DNA from: Streptomyces griseiscabiei | Lineage (GTDB): Bacteria; Actinomycetota; Actinomycetes; Streptomycetales; Streptomycetaceae | DNA length: 64,000 nt | Direction: 5' to 3' | Assembly: GCF_020010925.1 (NCBI RefSeq) | Contig: NZ_JAGJBZ010000003.1 | Span: 868,001-932,000 of the forward strand | In this document: piece by piece, positions 51,707-64,000 of the stretch | Numbering within the stretch: position 1 is the first letter of the stretch | How the letters are laid out: every line of letters starts with the position of its first letter | Position numbers and translations under genes: made by a program | Notes under the pieces: generated by a model | The model's input: only the letters and a program-made list of their open reading frames with translations | Told to the model about the DNA's origin: nothing | Databases searched by the model: none

Positions 51707-52432
51707 GTGAGCAAGCGCAGCAAGGCTCTCCGCGCTGCGGACGCCAAGGTCGACCGGGACAAGCTCTACGCCCCGCTCGAGGCCGTCCGTCTCGCCAAGG
51801 AGACCTCCACGTCCAAGTTCGACGGCACCGTCGAGGTCGCCTTCCGTCTGGGTGTCGACCCGCGCAAGGCCGACCAGATGGTCCGTGGCACCGTGAACCT
51901 CCCGCACGGCACCGGTAAGACCGCCCGGGTCCTGGTCTTCGCGACCGGTGACCGTGCCGAGGCCGCGACCGCCGCCGGCGCCGACATCGTCGGCTCCGAC
52001 GAACTGATCGACGAGGTGGCGAAGGGCCGTCTGGACTTCGACGCCGTCGTCGCCACCCCGGACCTCATGGGCAAGGTCGGCCGCCTCGGCCGCGTGCTCG
52101 GTCCCCGTGGTCTCATGCCGAACCCCAAGACCGGCACCGTGACCCCGGACGTCGTGAAGGCCGTCAACGACATCAAGGGCGGCAAGATCGAGTTCCGCGT
52201 CGACAAGCACTCGAACCTGCACTTCATCATCGGCAAGACGTCGTTCGACGACACCAAGCTGGTGGAGAACTACGGCGCGGCGCTGGAGGAGATCCTCCGT
52301 CTGAAGCCGTCGGCCGCCAAGGGCCGCTACATCAAGAAGGCCGCGATCAGCACCACGATCGGCCCCGGCATTCCGGTCGACTCCAACCGCACCCGCAACC
52401 TCCTCGTCGAGGAGGACCCGGCCGCCGTCTGA
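51707..52432 (+). CDS. rplA: 50S ribosomal protein L1
   Basis: 241 aa from GTG 51707 with AGGAGC upstream. Conserved L1: [40 protein letters not shown] and [20 protein letters not shown]. It binds 23S rRNA and forms the L1 stalk. Confidence 0.97.
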   Translation: MSKRSKALRAADAKVDRDKLYAPLEAVRLAKETSTSKFDGTVEVAFRLGVDPRKADQMVRGTVNLPHGTGKTARVLVFATGDRAEAATAAGADIVGSDELIDEVAKGRLDFDAVVATPDLMGKVGRLGRVLGPRGLMPNPKTGTVTPDVVKAVNDIKGGKIEFRVDKHSNLHFIIGKTSFDDTKLVENYGAALEEILRLKPSAAKGRYIKKAAISTTIGPGIPVDSNRTRNLLVEEDPAAV

Positions 52433-52475
52433 GCCTGACGCTCACCGGCAGCCGCGTCGCGGTCGCACACCCTGG

Positions 52476-52519
52476 GACGAGCCCCGCAGCCTTTCGAGGC
52501 CGCGGGGCTCGTCTCGTTT
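52476..52519 (+). terminator. Terminator after rplA
   Basis: Arms GACGAGCCCCGC and GCGGGGCTCGTC with a 14-base loop that pairs further, then TCGTTT, 44 bases after the stop. Confidence 0.8.
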
Positions 52520-52520
52520 C

Positions 52521-53103
52521 GTGCGGGAGCCGAGAAGGCGCAAGCGGTCGGCATCGCCGTCGTGGCCGCGCTGCCGGGCGGTAGGGCCGCCTGCGGCACG
52601 CAGGCGGGAGCGGAGGCCGCGGGGAAGCCGAGACGCCCGCGAAGGCCGGGGCGAAGCCCGCCACGCCCTCCACGCCCGCCGAGGCCGCGATGACCTCGCG
52701 GCCGACCGCGATGCGCATGGAGCTGACCGGGTGGGGCCTGGGCGCGGACAAGGCCGTGGGGGTGCGGTTCGCCGACGGGGTGATCTACGCCGAGGGGGAC
52801 GCGGCGCCGCGGAGAACAACACCTACCGTGTCCTGCCCGCTCCGCTGGAGGCGAGCCCGCTCGCGCAGTCCACGCTCCTCGCCGGTGCGGAGAAGGTCGG
52901 CGAGGTCGGTACCGGGGCACGGTCACCACGAGGAGTCCGCGGGCCGCCCGGACGGCCGCCCGGGACAGGGCGACCCGGGAGCTGCGGACGGCCGGCCCGG
53001 ACCAGTTCATGGTGCCGGGCATCGAGGAGACGCTCACCGTGGAGCTGTGGGTCGACGACGAGGGCCGGGCCGAGCGGTGGCCCCCGGGGGCGGATTTGCT
53101 TGA
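52521..53103 (+). pseudogene. Decayed lipoprotein gene between rplA and rplJ
   Basis: Fragments of one protein are spread over three frames. A GTG at 52521 begins a basic start (REPRRRKR). A second frame gives a lipobox-like stretch (AVVAALPGGRAACGTQAG). A third gives TAMRMELTGWGLGADKAVGV and FADGVIYAEGD from about 52690. A further frame gives NNTYRVLPAPLEASPLAQST and GAEKVGEVG. The last gives FMVPGIEETLTVELWVDDEG from about 53009. The parts match the order of a secreted LppX-like lipoprotein, so at least three frameshifts or deletions have occurred. I recall an intact lipoprotein gene at this position in S. coelicolor. Confidence 0.6.
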
Positions 53104-53125
53104 CGGGGACGGGGTCCCGTACTCT
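53096..53125 (+). promoter_or_regulatory. Candidate rplJ promoter
   Basis: TTGCTT at 53096-53101 and TACTCT at 53120-53125 with 18 bases between, in the gap after the pseudogene. A TTGACG at 53100 is only 14 bases from the same -10. It would give a leader of about 235 bases ahead of rplJ. Confidence 0.4.
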
Positions 53126-53131
53126 TCCCGA

Positions 53132-53367
53132 GAAGCCAAAGACCGCTGGTCGTTGCCGTGTGCTCGTGAGAGGGCGCGGTGGCCGAAGGATCCGCTGAAA
53201 CTGCGGACGACCCGCGCAGGTGACTGTGGAAGTTGCTCCTGGTCCGGTTCCGTCGTCGTACGGGATTCGTCCGGTCGAGCCACGCCCCGAGCGCCTGCGC
53301 CGGGGCGTTTCGTTTTCCCCAGCCCCTTCTGAGCGGTCCTCATCACCCGGAAGGAGGCCGACGCTCT
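53132..53367 (+). promoter_or_regulatory. rplJ leader with attenuator hairpin
   Basis: Long untranslated leader. Inside it, GCCCCG (53284-53289) and CGGGGC (53301-53306) form a stem followed by GTTTCGTTTT, a terminator-like element 52 bases before the ATG. L10(L12)4 commonly represses its own mRNA through a structured leader of this kind in bacteria, so feedback control is likely. Confidence 0.5.
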
Positions 53368-53898
53368 ATGGCAAGGCCCGACAAGGCTGCCGCGGTGGCC
53401 GAGCTCACGGAGCAGTTCCGTAGCTCGAACGCCGCCGTGCTGACCGAGTACCGGGGTCTCACCGTGGCGCAGCTCAAGACGCTGCGTCGTTCGCTCGGTG
53501 AGAACGCCCAGTACGCCGTGGTGAAGAACACGCTGACCAAGATTGCGGCCAACGAGGCCGGGATCTCGACGCTCGACGACCTGTTCAACGGTCCGACGGC
53601 GGTCGCCTTCATCACCGGTGACCCGGTGACGTCGGCGAAGGGTCTTCGTGACTTCGCCAAGGACAACCCGAACCTCGTCATCAAGGGCGGTGTCCTTGAC
53701 GGCAAGGCGCTGTCCGCCGACGAGATCAAGAAGCTCGCGGACCTCGAGTCCCGCGAGGTTCTGCTCTCCAAGCTGGCGGGTGCCTTCAAGGGCAAGCAGT
53801 CCCAGGCTGCGCAGCTCTTCCAGGCGCTTCCCTCGAAGCTCGTCCGCACCGTGGACGCGCTCCGTGCCAAGCAAGAAGAGCAGGGCGGTGCCGAGTAA
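53368..53898 (+). CDS. rplJ: 50S ribosomal protein L10
   Basis: 176 aa; AAGGAGG ten bases upstream of ATG 53368. L10 sequence: [52 protein letters not shown] and [20 protein letters not shown]. It anchors the L12 dimers to the ribosome stalk. It is co-transcribed with rplL 122 bases downstream. Confidence 0.97.
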   Translation: MARPDKAAAVAELTEQFRSSNAAVLTEYRGLTVAQLKTLRRSLGENAQYAVVKNTLTKIAANEAGISTLDDLFNGPTAVAFITGDPVTSAKGLRDFAKDNPNLVIKGGVLDGKALSADEIKKLADLESREVLLSKLAGAFKGKQSQAAQLFQALPSKLVRTVDALRAKQEEQGGAE

Positions 53899-54020
53899 CT
53901 CGGCTCGCGAAATGACCGCCGCCTGAGGCAGTCCGCCTCCGAAAGCGGTCGTAGCGGGCCGTCGTACGCCCGCCAGACATGTACATCCGGCACCTGCCGA
54001 ATTAGTGGAAGGAAGCCATC

Positions 54021-54401
54021 GTGGCTCTCACCCAGGACGAACTGCTCGCCGAGTTCGAGGGCATGACCCTCATCCAGCTCTCCGAGTTCGTGAAGGCGTT
54101 CGAGGAGAAGTTCGACGTCACCGCCGCCGCGGCCGTCGCCGTTGCCGGCCCCGCCGGCCCGGCCGCCGCTGCCGAGGCCGTCGAGGAGCAGGACGAGTTC
54201 GACGTCGTCCTCACCGGCGCCGGTGACAAGAAGATCCAGGTCATCAAGGTCGTGCGTGAGCTGACCTCGCTGGGCCTGAAGGAGGCCAAGGACCTCGTGG
54301 ACGGCGCCCCGAAGCCCGTTCTCGAGAAGGTCGCCAAGGAGGCCGCGGAGAAGGCCGCCGAGTCCCTCAAGGCCGCCGGCGCCTCCGTCGAGGTCAAGTA
54401 A
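54021..54401 (+). CDS. rplL: 50S ribosomal protein L7/L12
   Basis: 126 aa from GTG 54021. N-terminal dimer domain ([20 protein letters not shown]), Ala-rich hinge, and C-terminal factor-binding domain ([40 protein letters not shown]). It recruits translation GTPases. Confidence 0.97.
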   Translation: MALTQDELLAEFEGMTLIQLSEFVKAFEEKFDVTAAAAVAVAGPAGPAAAAEAVEEQDEFDVVLTGAGDKKIQVIKVVRELTSLGLKEAKDLVDGAPKPVLEKVAKEAAEKAAESLKAAGASVEVK

Positions 54402-54492
54402 CACCTCGCCGGTCCGCCGGCACCCCGCGAGTCGGTCCGGACAGTTCTGAGACGCGTGTCAAAAATCTGTTCGAGGCTGTAACGCGAACGTA

Positions 54493-54530
54493 CCGAAGGG
54501 CGATCACCCAACTGGGTGGTCGCCTTTCGG
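54493..54530 (+). terminator. Hairpin after rplL
   Basis: An 18-bp stem (CCGAAGGGCGATCACCCA with its complement, two wobbles) and a 2-base loop lie 92 bases past the stop. The loop is tight and the downstream T-run weak, so it may attenuate rather than fully stop transcription toward rpoB. No gene is seen in 54402-55038. Confidence 0.65.
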
Positions 54531-54825
54531 CGTTCCGGGACGTCGAGCGACGGCTGCCTTGCACTGTCGGTGGCGACGAGTATGGTGATCTTCGTCGTGC
54601 CTCCGAACGCCCCAGGTGACGAGCCGCGAGTGACGATCGCGGCAGCCGGATCGGGCATGAGGGGCCTTGACGAACTGCACGCAGCGCGCAATTCTCAGGA
54701 CGCGTCGTCACACCGATCCGAACTCCGAGGCATGGATCGACGGCGAAGAGGGCAGTATCAACGTGCATTGAGGGCGTGGGCTTGCGTAGGTGTCGAGAAC
54801 AACGAGGGTCTCAAAAAACCCGCAC

Positions 54826-54854
54826 TGGACATCAGTGTGCCAAGTGGCTACACT
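54826..54854 (+). promoter_or_regulatory. Probable rpoB promoter
   Basis: TGGACA at 54826-54831 and TACACT at 54849-54854 with exactly 17 bases between: a good match to the main vegetative (HrdB-type) consensus. Transcription would start near 54861, leaving about 178 bases of leader before rpoB. Confidence 0.65.
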
Positions 54855-55038
54855 GACCCTTTGCGCTGCCTGTTAGCTGTCCCCTGCCCGTCACCAGGGG
54901 CATGCCCTCACTTGAGCATCGACGAACAGACCATTCCCGACCTGGCCTTTCGGTCAGATCAGGAACAGCCTGCTCTCTTTGCGCAGGAGAGGGGCCGGTA
55001 CGCGCGTAGTGAGTCCGAGCCCTCGGAAGGACCCCCTC

Positions 55039-58000
55039 TTGGCCGCCTCGCGCAACGCCTCGACCGCGAATACGAACAACGGCGCCAGCACCGCCCCGCT
55101 GCGCATCTCCTTTGCAAAGATCAAGGAGCCCCTCGAGGTTCCCAACCTGCTCGCGCTGCAGACCGAGAGCTTCGACTGGCTGCTCGGCAACACCGCTTGG
55201 CAGAGTCGGGTCGAGGAGGCTCTGGAGAACGGACAGGACGTCCCCACCAAGTCCGGTCTGGAGGAGATCTTCGAGGAGATCTCCCCGATCGAGGACTTCT
55301 CCGGGTCGATGTCGCTGACCTTCCGCGACCACCGCTTCGAGCCGCCGAAGAACAGCATCGACGAGTGCAAGGACCGCGACTTCACGTACGCGGCCCCGCT
55401 CTTCGTCACGGCCGAGTTCACCAACAACGAGACCGGTGAGATCAAGTCCCAGACGGTCTTCATGGGCGACTTCCCGCTCATGACCCACAAGGGCACCTTC
55501 GTGATCAACGGCACCGAGCGTGTCGTCGTGTCGCAGCTGGTCCGCTCGCCCGGTGTCTACTTCGACTCCTCCATCGACAAGACGTCCGACAAGGACATCT
55601 TCTCCGCCAAGATCATCCCGTCCCGGGGTGCCTGGCTGGAGATGGAGATCGACAAGCGCGACATGGTCGGTGTGCGTATCGACCGCAAGCGCAAGCAGTC
55701 CGTGACCGTCCTCCTCAAGGCACTCGGCTGGACCACCGAGCAGATCCTGGAGGAGTTCGGCGAGTACGAGTCCATGCGCGCCACCCTGGAGAAGGACCAC
55801 ACCCAGGGGCAGGACGACGCGCTGCTCGACATCTACCGCAAGCTGCGTCCGGGCGAGCCCCCCACGCGTGAGGCCGCGCAGACGCTTCTCGAGAACCTGT
55901 ACTTCAACCCCAAGCGCTACGACCTCGCGAAGGTCGGCCGCTACAAGGTCAACAAGAAGCTGGGTGCGGAGGCTCCGCTCGACGCGGGCGTCCTGACCGT
56001 CGAGGACGTCATCTCGACGATCAAGTACCTGGTGAAGCTGCACGCGGGCGAGACCGAGACGGCCGCGGACAACGGCCAGACGATCGTCGTCGAGACCGAC
56101 GACATCGACCACTTCGGCAACCGTCGTCTGCGCAGCGTCGGCGAGCTCATCCAGAACCAGGTCCGTACGGGTCTGGCGCGTATGGAGCGTGTCGTCCGCG
56201 AGCGCATGACGACCCAGGACGTCGAGGCGATCACGCCCCAGACCCTGATCAACATCCGGCCGGTCGTCGCCTCCATCAAGGAGTTCTTCGGCACCAGCCA
56301 GCTGTCGCAGTTCATGGACCAGAACAACCCGCTGTCGGGTCTCACCCACAAGCGCCGTCTGTCGGCTCTTGGTCCCGGTGGTCTCTCCCGTGAGCGGGCC
56401 GGCTTCGAGGTCCGTGACGTGCACCCCTCGCACTACGGCCGTATGTGCCCGATCGAGACGCCCGAAGGCCCGAACATCGGTCTGATCGGCTCGCTCGCCT
56501 CCTACGGGCGCGTCAACGCGTTCGGTTTCGTGGAGACGCCGTACCGCCGGGTCACCGACGGTGTCGTCACCGACGAGGTCGACTACCTGACGGCCGACGA
56601 AGAGGACCGGTTCGTCATCGCGCAGGCCAACGCCACGCTCGACGACGGCATGCGCTTCACCGAGAACCGCGTCCTGGTCCGCCGCCGTGGCGGCGAGGTC
56701 GACTACGTCCCCGGTGACGACGTCGACTACATGGACGTCTCGCCGCGCCAGATGGTGTCGGTCGCGACCGCGATGATCCCCTTCCTGGAGCACGACGACG
56801 CCAACCGTGCCCTCATGGGCGCGAACATGATGCGTCAGGCCGTGCCGCTCATCAAGAGCGAGTCCCCGCTCGTCGGCACCGGCATGGAGTACCGCTCCGC
56901 CGTCGACGCCGGCGACGTGGTCAAGGCCGAGAAGGCGGGTGTGGTCCAGGAGGTCTCCGCCGACTACATCACCACCACCAACGACGACGGCACGTACATC
57001 ACGTACCGCCTGGCCAAGTTCGCCCGCTCCAACCAGGGCACCTCGGTCAACCAGAAGGTCATCGTCAACGAGGGCGACCGGATCATCGAGGGCCAGGTCC
57101 TGGCCGACGGTCCGGCCACCGAGAACGGCGAGATGGCCCTCGGCAAGAACCTGCTCGTGGCCTTCATGCCGTGGGAGGGTCACAACTACGAGGACGCGAT
57201 CATCCTGTCGCAGCGCCTCGTGCAGGACGACGTCCTCTCCTCGATCCACATCGAGGAGCACGAGGTCGACGCCCGTGACACCAAGCTCGGCCCCGAGGAG
57301 ATCACCCGGGACATCCCGAACGTCTCCGAGGAGGTCCTCGCCGACCTCGACGAGCGCGGCATCATCCGTATCGGTGCCGAGGTCGTCGCCGGCGACATCC
57401 TCGTCGGCAAGGTCACGCCCAAGGGTGAGACCGAGCTGACGCCCGAGGAGCGCCTGCTGCGCGCGATCTTCGGTGAGAAGGCCCGTGAGGTCCGTGACAC
57501 CTCGCTGAAGGTCCCGCACGGCGAGATCGGCAAGGTCATCGGCGTCCGCGTCTTCGACCGCGAGGAGGGCGACGAGCTGCCGCCCGGCGTCAACCAGCTG
57601 GTCCGTGTGTATGTCGCCCAGAAGCGCAAGATCACGGATGGTGACAAGCTCGCCGGCCGTCACGGCAACAAGGGCGTCATCTCGAAGATCCTGCCGATCG
57701 AGGACATGCCGTTCCTGGAGGACGGCACCCCGGTCGACATCATCCTCAACCCGCTCGGTGTGCCGTCCCGAATGAACCCGGGACAGGTCCTGGAGATCCA
57801 CCTCGGCTGGCTCGCCAGCCGCGGCTGGGACGTCTCCGGCCTCGGTGAGGACTGGGCGAAGCGGCTGCAGGTCATCGGCGCCGACTCGGTCGCCCCCGGC
57901 ACCAACGTCGCGACCCCGGTCTTCGACGGTGCCCGCGAGGACGAGCTCGCCGGTCTGCTCCAGCACACCATCCCGAACCGCGACGGCGAGCGCATGGTGC

Positions 58001-58524
58001 AGCCGACCGGTAAGGCGAGGCTGTTCGACGGCCGCTCCGGTGAGCCGTTCCCGGACCCGATCTCGATCGGGTACATGTACATCCTCAAGCTGCACCACCT
58101 GGTCGACGACAAGCTGCACGCCCGGTCGACCGGCCCGTACTCGATGATCACCCAGCAGCCGCTGGGTGGTAAGGCCCAGTTCGGTGGCCAGCGCTTCGGT
58201 GAGATGGAGGTGTGGGCGCTGGAGGCTTACGGCGCCGCGTACGCCCTCCAGGAGCTGCTGACCATCAAGTCCGACGACGTGACCGGCCGCGTGAAGGTCT
58301 ACGAGGCCATCGTCAAGGGCGAGAACATCCCCGAGCCCGGCATCCCCGAGTCCTTCAAGGTGCTCATCAAGGAGATGCAGTCCCTGTGCCTCAACGTGGA
58401 GGTGCTGTCCTCGGACGGCATGTCCATCGAGATGCGCGACACCGACGAGGACGTCTTCCGCGCTGCGGAGGAGCTTGGCATCGACCTGTCCCGGCGCGAG
58501 CCGAGCAGCGTCGAAGAGGTCTGA
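55039..58524 (+). CDS. rpoB: DNA-directed RNA polymerase subunit beta
   Basis: 1161 aa from TTG 55039, with GGAAGGA upstream; this length matches the Streptomyces protein as I know it. The rifampicin-contact cluster reads [20 protein letters not shown] and [13 protein letters not shown], the sensitive wild-type form. Other landmarks: [52 protein letters not shown] and [20 protein letters not shown]. Confidence 0.97.
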   Translation: MAASRNASTANTNNGASTAPLRISFAKIKEPLEVPNLLALQTESFDWLLGNTAWQSRVEEALENGQDVPTKSGLEEIFEEISPIEDFSGSMSLTFRDHRFEPPKNSIDECKDRDFTYAAPLFVTAEFTNNETGEIKSQTVFMGDFPLMTHKGTFVINGTERVVVSQLVRSPGVYFDSSIDKTSDKDIFSAKIIPSRGAWLEMEIDKRDMVGVRIDRKRKQSVTVLLKALGWTTEQILEEFGEYESMRATLEKDHTQGQDDALLDIYRKLRPGEPPTREAAQTLLENLYFNPKRYDLAKVGRYKVNKKLGAEAPLDAGVLTVEDVISTIKYLVKLHAGETETAADNGQTIVVETDDIDHFGNRRLRSVGELIQNQVRTGLARMERVVRERMTTQDVEAITPQTLINIRPVVASIKEFFGTSQLSQFMDQNNPLSGLTHKRRLSALGPGGLSRERAGFEVRDVHPSHYGRMCPIETPEGPNIGLIGSLASYGRVNAFGFVETPYRRVTDGVVTDEVDYLTADEEDRFVIAQANATLDDGMRFTENRVLVRRRGGEVDYVPGDDVDYMDVSPRQMVSVATAMIPFLEHDDANRALMGANMMRQAVPLIKSESPLVGTGMEYRSAVDAGDVVKAEKAGVVQEVSADYITTTNDDGTYITYRLAKFARSNQGTSVNQKVIVNEGDRIIEGQVLADGPATENGEMALGKNLLVAFMPWEGHNYEDAIILSQRLVQDDVLSSIHIEEHEVDARDTKLGPEEITRDIPNVSEEVLADLDERGIIRIGAEVVAGDILVGKVTPKGETELTPEERLLRAIFGEKAREVRDTSLKVPHGEIGKVIGVRVFDREEGDELPPGVNQLVRVYVAQKRKITDGDKLAGRHGNKGVISKILPIEDMPFLEDGTPVDIILNPLGVPSRMNPGQVLEIHLGWLASRGWDVSGLGEDWAKRLQVIGADSVAPGTNVATPVFDGAREDELAGLLQHTIPNRDGERMVQPTGKARLFDGRSGEPFPDPISIGYMYILKLHHLVDDKLHARSTGPYSMITQQPLGGKAQFGGQRFGEMEVWALEAYGAAYALQELLTIKSDDVTGRVKVYEAIVKGENIPEPGIPESFKVLIKEMQSLCLNVEVLSSDGMSIEMRDTDEDVFRAAEELGIDLSRREPSSVEEV

Positions 58525-58621
58525 CGGGAGTTCGGACGGGCTCAGCCTTCTGAGCCCGTCCGGCCCCAGGACCCCCGTATCAGACCCCATGACTTACAAC
58601 CCTGAGAGGGATTGACGCATA

Positions 58622-62521
<3,900 letters not shown>

Positions 62522-62529
62522 GAGTGGTT

Positions 62530-62574
62530 CCGAAGGGCGGTCACCTCGCTTCGCGCGGGGTGACCGCCCTTCGG
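62530..62574 (+). terminator. Terminator after rpoC
   Basis: Perfect 16-bp arms (CCGAAGGGCGGTCACC and its complement) with a 13-base loop, 8 bases after the stop. The arm sequence closely resembles that of the hairpin after rplL. Confidence 0.85.
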
Positions 62575-62681
62575 CGTGTCAGGCGGTAGCAGAACCGCAA
62601 CACAACCGGTGCGGGAACCGGTGCTGTGAGTTGCGCGTTGGAGCATCATGGAGGAACAACCAGTCCGGGGGAGTGTTTCTC

Positions 62682-63230
62682 GTGTCGAACCCGTCGTGGC
62701 AGCCGATCCCTTGGCAGCAGCAGGCGCAGGGCAGCAGCCCCTCGATGCTCGCCGCCCATGCCGACCGTGAGCGTGCCGTCGATGTCCTCAAGGCCGGCTT
62801 CAGTGAGGGCCGCATGCCGCAGGACGAGTACGAGCGGCGTGTGGAGCGCGCCTATCAGGCGCGCACCGTGGGGGAGCTGTCCCTGCTCGTCGCCGATCTG
62901 CCGCAGGGCCCCATGGGGATGCAGCCGACCGCGATGACGGGCGCCCCGGTGCCCAGGACGTTCATGCCGGCCCCGCTGCCGCCGCCGGTCACCAACGGCA
63001 AGGCCGTGGGCGCCATGGTGTGCGGGGTCCTCACGACCATGACGATGGGGCTCACCGGCATTCCGGCGGTCATCCTCGGCCACACCGCCCGCTCCGAGAT
63101 CAAGCGCACGGGCGAGGGCGGCGACGGCTTCGCCCTGGCCGGGATCATCCTCGGCTGGCTCTCCGTGGCCGGCTGGGCCGCCTTCCTCGCCCTCATCATG
63201 CTGCTGGAGGTGTCGTCGAGCGGCGTCTGA
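62682..63230 (+). CDS. DUF1707/DUF4190-like membrane protein
   Basis: 182 aa from GTG 62682 with GGGGGAG eight bases upstream. N-terminal DUF1707 motif (AAHADRERAVDVLKAGFSEG, RMPQDEYERRVERAYQARTV), a Pro-rich linker, then two membrane helices with the DUF4190 pattern (GAMVCGVLTTMTMGLTGIPA, VILGHTARSEIKRTGEGGDG, FALAGIILGWLSVAGWAAF). The function is unknown; it is often found near rpoC in Streptomyces. Confidence 0.85.
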   Translation: MSNPSWQPIPWQQQAQGSSPSMLAAHADRERAVDVLKAGFSEGRMPQDEYERRVERAYQARTVGELSLLVADLPQGPMGMQPTAMTGAPVPRTFMPAPLPPPVTNGKAVGAMVCGVLTTMTMGLTGIPAVILGHTARSEIKRTGEGGDGFALAGIILGWLSVAGWAAFLALIMLLEVSSSGV

Positions 63231-63445
63231 CGGCCCGCAGGCGGCCCGGGGGGCCCCGTGGCCCGGGAGGGCCCGGGAGTGATCGTGCGGCGGCGGGCGC
63301 GGCTCCGGCGGCGCTTCTCGCGGGGTTCCCCGCGCGGCTGAAGGAGCGGGCGGCGCCGGGGAGTTCGTAGGGGCGTGCGGCTGTGTTGTTGCGCACTCCC
63401 GCCGTGCGGGCGCCCCGTGTCCAAACCCCCGCCCGCCCATTTGTT
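63231..63445. other. Intergenic stretch without a recognisable gene
   Basis: G/C-rich sequence with runs of GGCCCGGGAGGGCCCGGG-like repeats near 63240-63280, but no supported coding frame or terminator with T-tract. The following 200 bases carry the rpsL promoter and leader. Confidence 0.5.
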
Positions 63446-63474
63446 TTGACCGTAGCGAATGAGGTAGGTACGCT
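63446..63474 (+). promoter_or_regulatory. Probable rpsL promoter
   Basis: TTGACC at 63446-63451 and TACGCT at 63469-63474, 17 bases apart. It would start transcription near 63481 and give a leader of about 190 bases before rpsL. Confidence 0.65.
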
Positions 63475-63669
63475 CAGACCTTGTGCCTGGGGTGTGCCCT
63501 GGCTCTCGTGCGTGCCTTCAACCGCACAGGGGGAGCCGTAAGCGGCCGCCGTACTCTGCGCCCTTTCTGCCTTGCGGCGGGAGTCAGCAGTTTCGACACA
63601 CCCGACCGCGTGGGTCGGCGAATGTTCCAGGTTAGCTTCACCATTCGGCACACAGAAACCGGAGAAGTA

Positions 63670-64000
63670 GTGCCTACGATCCAGCAGCTGGTCCGGAAGG
63701 GCCGGCAGGACAAGGTCGAGAAGAACAAGACGCCCGCACTCGAGGGTTCGCCCCAGCGTCGCGGCGTCTGCACGCGTGTGTTCACGACCACCCCGAAGAA
63801 GCCGAACTCGGCCCTGCGTAAGGTCGCGCGTGTGCGTCTGACCAGCGGGATCGAGGTCACTGCTTACATTCCGGGTGAGGGACACAACCTGCAGGAGCAC
63901 TCCATCGTGCTCGTGCGCGGCGGCCGTGTGAAGGACCTGCCCGGTGTTCGCTACAAGATCATCCGCGGTTCGCTCGACACCCAGGGTGTCAAGAACCGCA
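63670..64000 (+). CDS. rpsL: 30S ribosomal protein S12 (3' end outside window)
   Basis: 110 complete codons from GTG 63670, cut by the window edge; S12 is usually about 123 aa. Sequence [40 protein letters not shown] and [20 protein letters not shown]. The Lys residues at streptomycin-resistance positions (TPKKPNSA and RVKDLPG) are wild type. Confidence 0.95.
   Translation, partial: MPTIQQLVRKGRQDKVEKNKTPALEGSPQRRGVCTRVFTTTPKKPNSALRKVARVRLTSGIEVTAYIPGEGHNLQEHSIVLVRGGRVKDLPGVRYKIIRGSLDTQGVKNR

Noticed and set aside
54832..58590. 1250-codon open frame opposite rpoB
   Set aside because: A shadow of the rpoB codon usage on the opposite strand, with no start signal or family; similarly for the long frame opposite rpoC.

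Overview
The window is about 64 kb of chromosome from a Streptomyces or a very close relative. The evidence is very high G+C coding sequence with G/C-rich third positions, frequent GTG and TTG starts, many 4-base start/stop overlaps, and a gene order that I recall from the conserved core of the S. coelicolor chromosome (kor genes, the second nuo cluster, htpX, yajQ, tRNA-Tyr, rpmG, murB, secE-nusG, the rpl genes, rpoBC, rpsL). No database was consulted; all family names come from motifs read in the sequence.

Layout. (1) 1-4,500: end of a TPR-like protein, a secreted M28 aminopeptidase, a RarD-type permease, and an NmrA/SDR protein divergent from its probable HxlR regulator. (2) 4,500-11,700, minus strand: KorAB 2-oxoacid:ferredoxin oxidoreductase, a NarL-type response regulator and two paralogous histidine kinases. 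(3) 11,900-22,200, plus strand: a tightly overlapping nuoA-B-C-H-I-J-K-L-M-N operon without nuoD, E, F or G, followed by htpX and a yccF-type gene. (4) 23,700-25,400: an APC permease and a GlsB-type membrane protein.

(5) 25,432-39,563: a 14.1-kb integrated element between 18-bp direct repeats. The right repeat lies in the last codons of yajQ. The element has a tyrosine integrase broken by one extra T, an excisionase, two XRE regulators, a prim-pol, a RecA-like ATPase, a P27-type small terminase and an HK97 major capsid protein, but no large terminase, portal, protease, tail, lysis or TraB gene. Its left third is an operon of eight small genes, several of them membrane or Cys-rich proteins. 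The whole looks like a phage satellite (capsid-carrying, PICI-like) fused to plasmid/AICE-like cargo, and it is the most unusual part of the window.

(6) 39,500-49,700: yajQ, tRNA-Tyr, small housekeeping genes, a lipoprotein, a CodA-like protein that appears to have lost catalytic residues, tRNA-Thr, tRNA-Met, rpmG, a HadA/HadB-type dehydratase pair, murB, an adenosine deaminase, an aspartate-type aminotransferase and tRNA-Trp. (7) 49,700-64,000: secE, nusG, rplK, rplA, a decayed lipoprotein gene, rplJ, rplL, rpoB, rpoC, a DUF1707/DUF4190-like membrane protein and the start of rpsL. Hairpin terminators and leader structures are visible between most of these transcription units.
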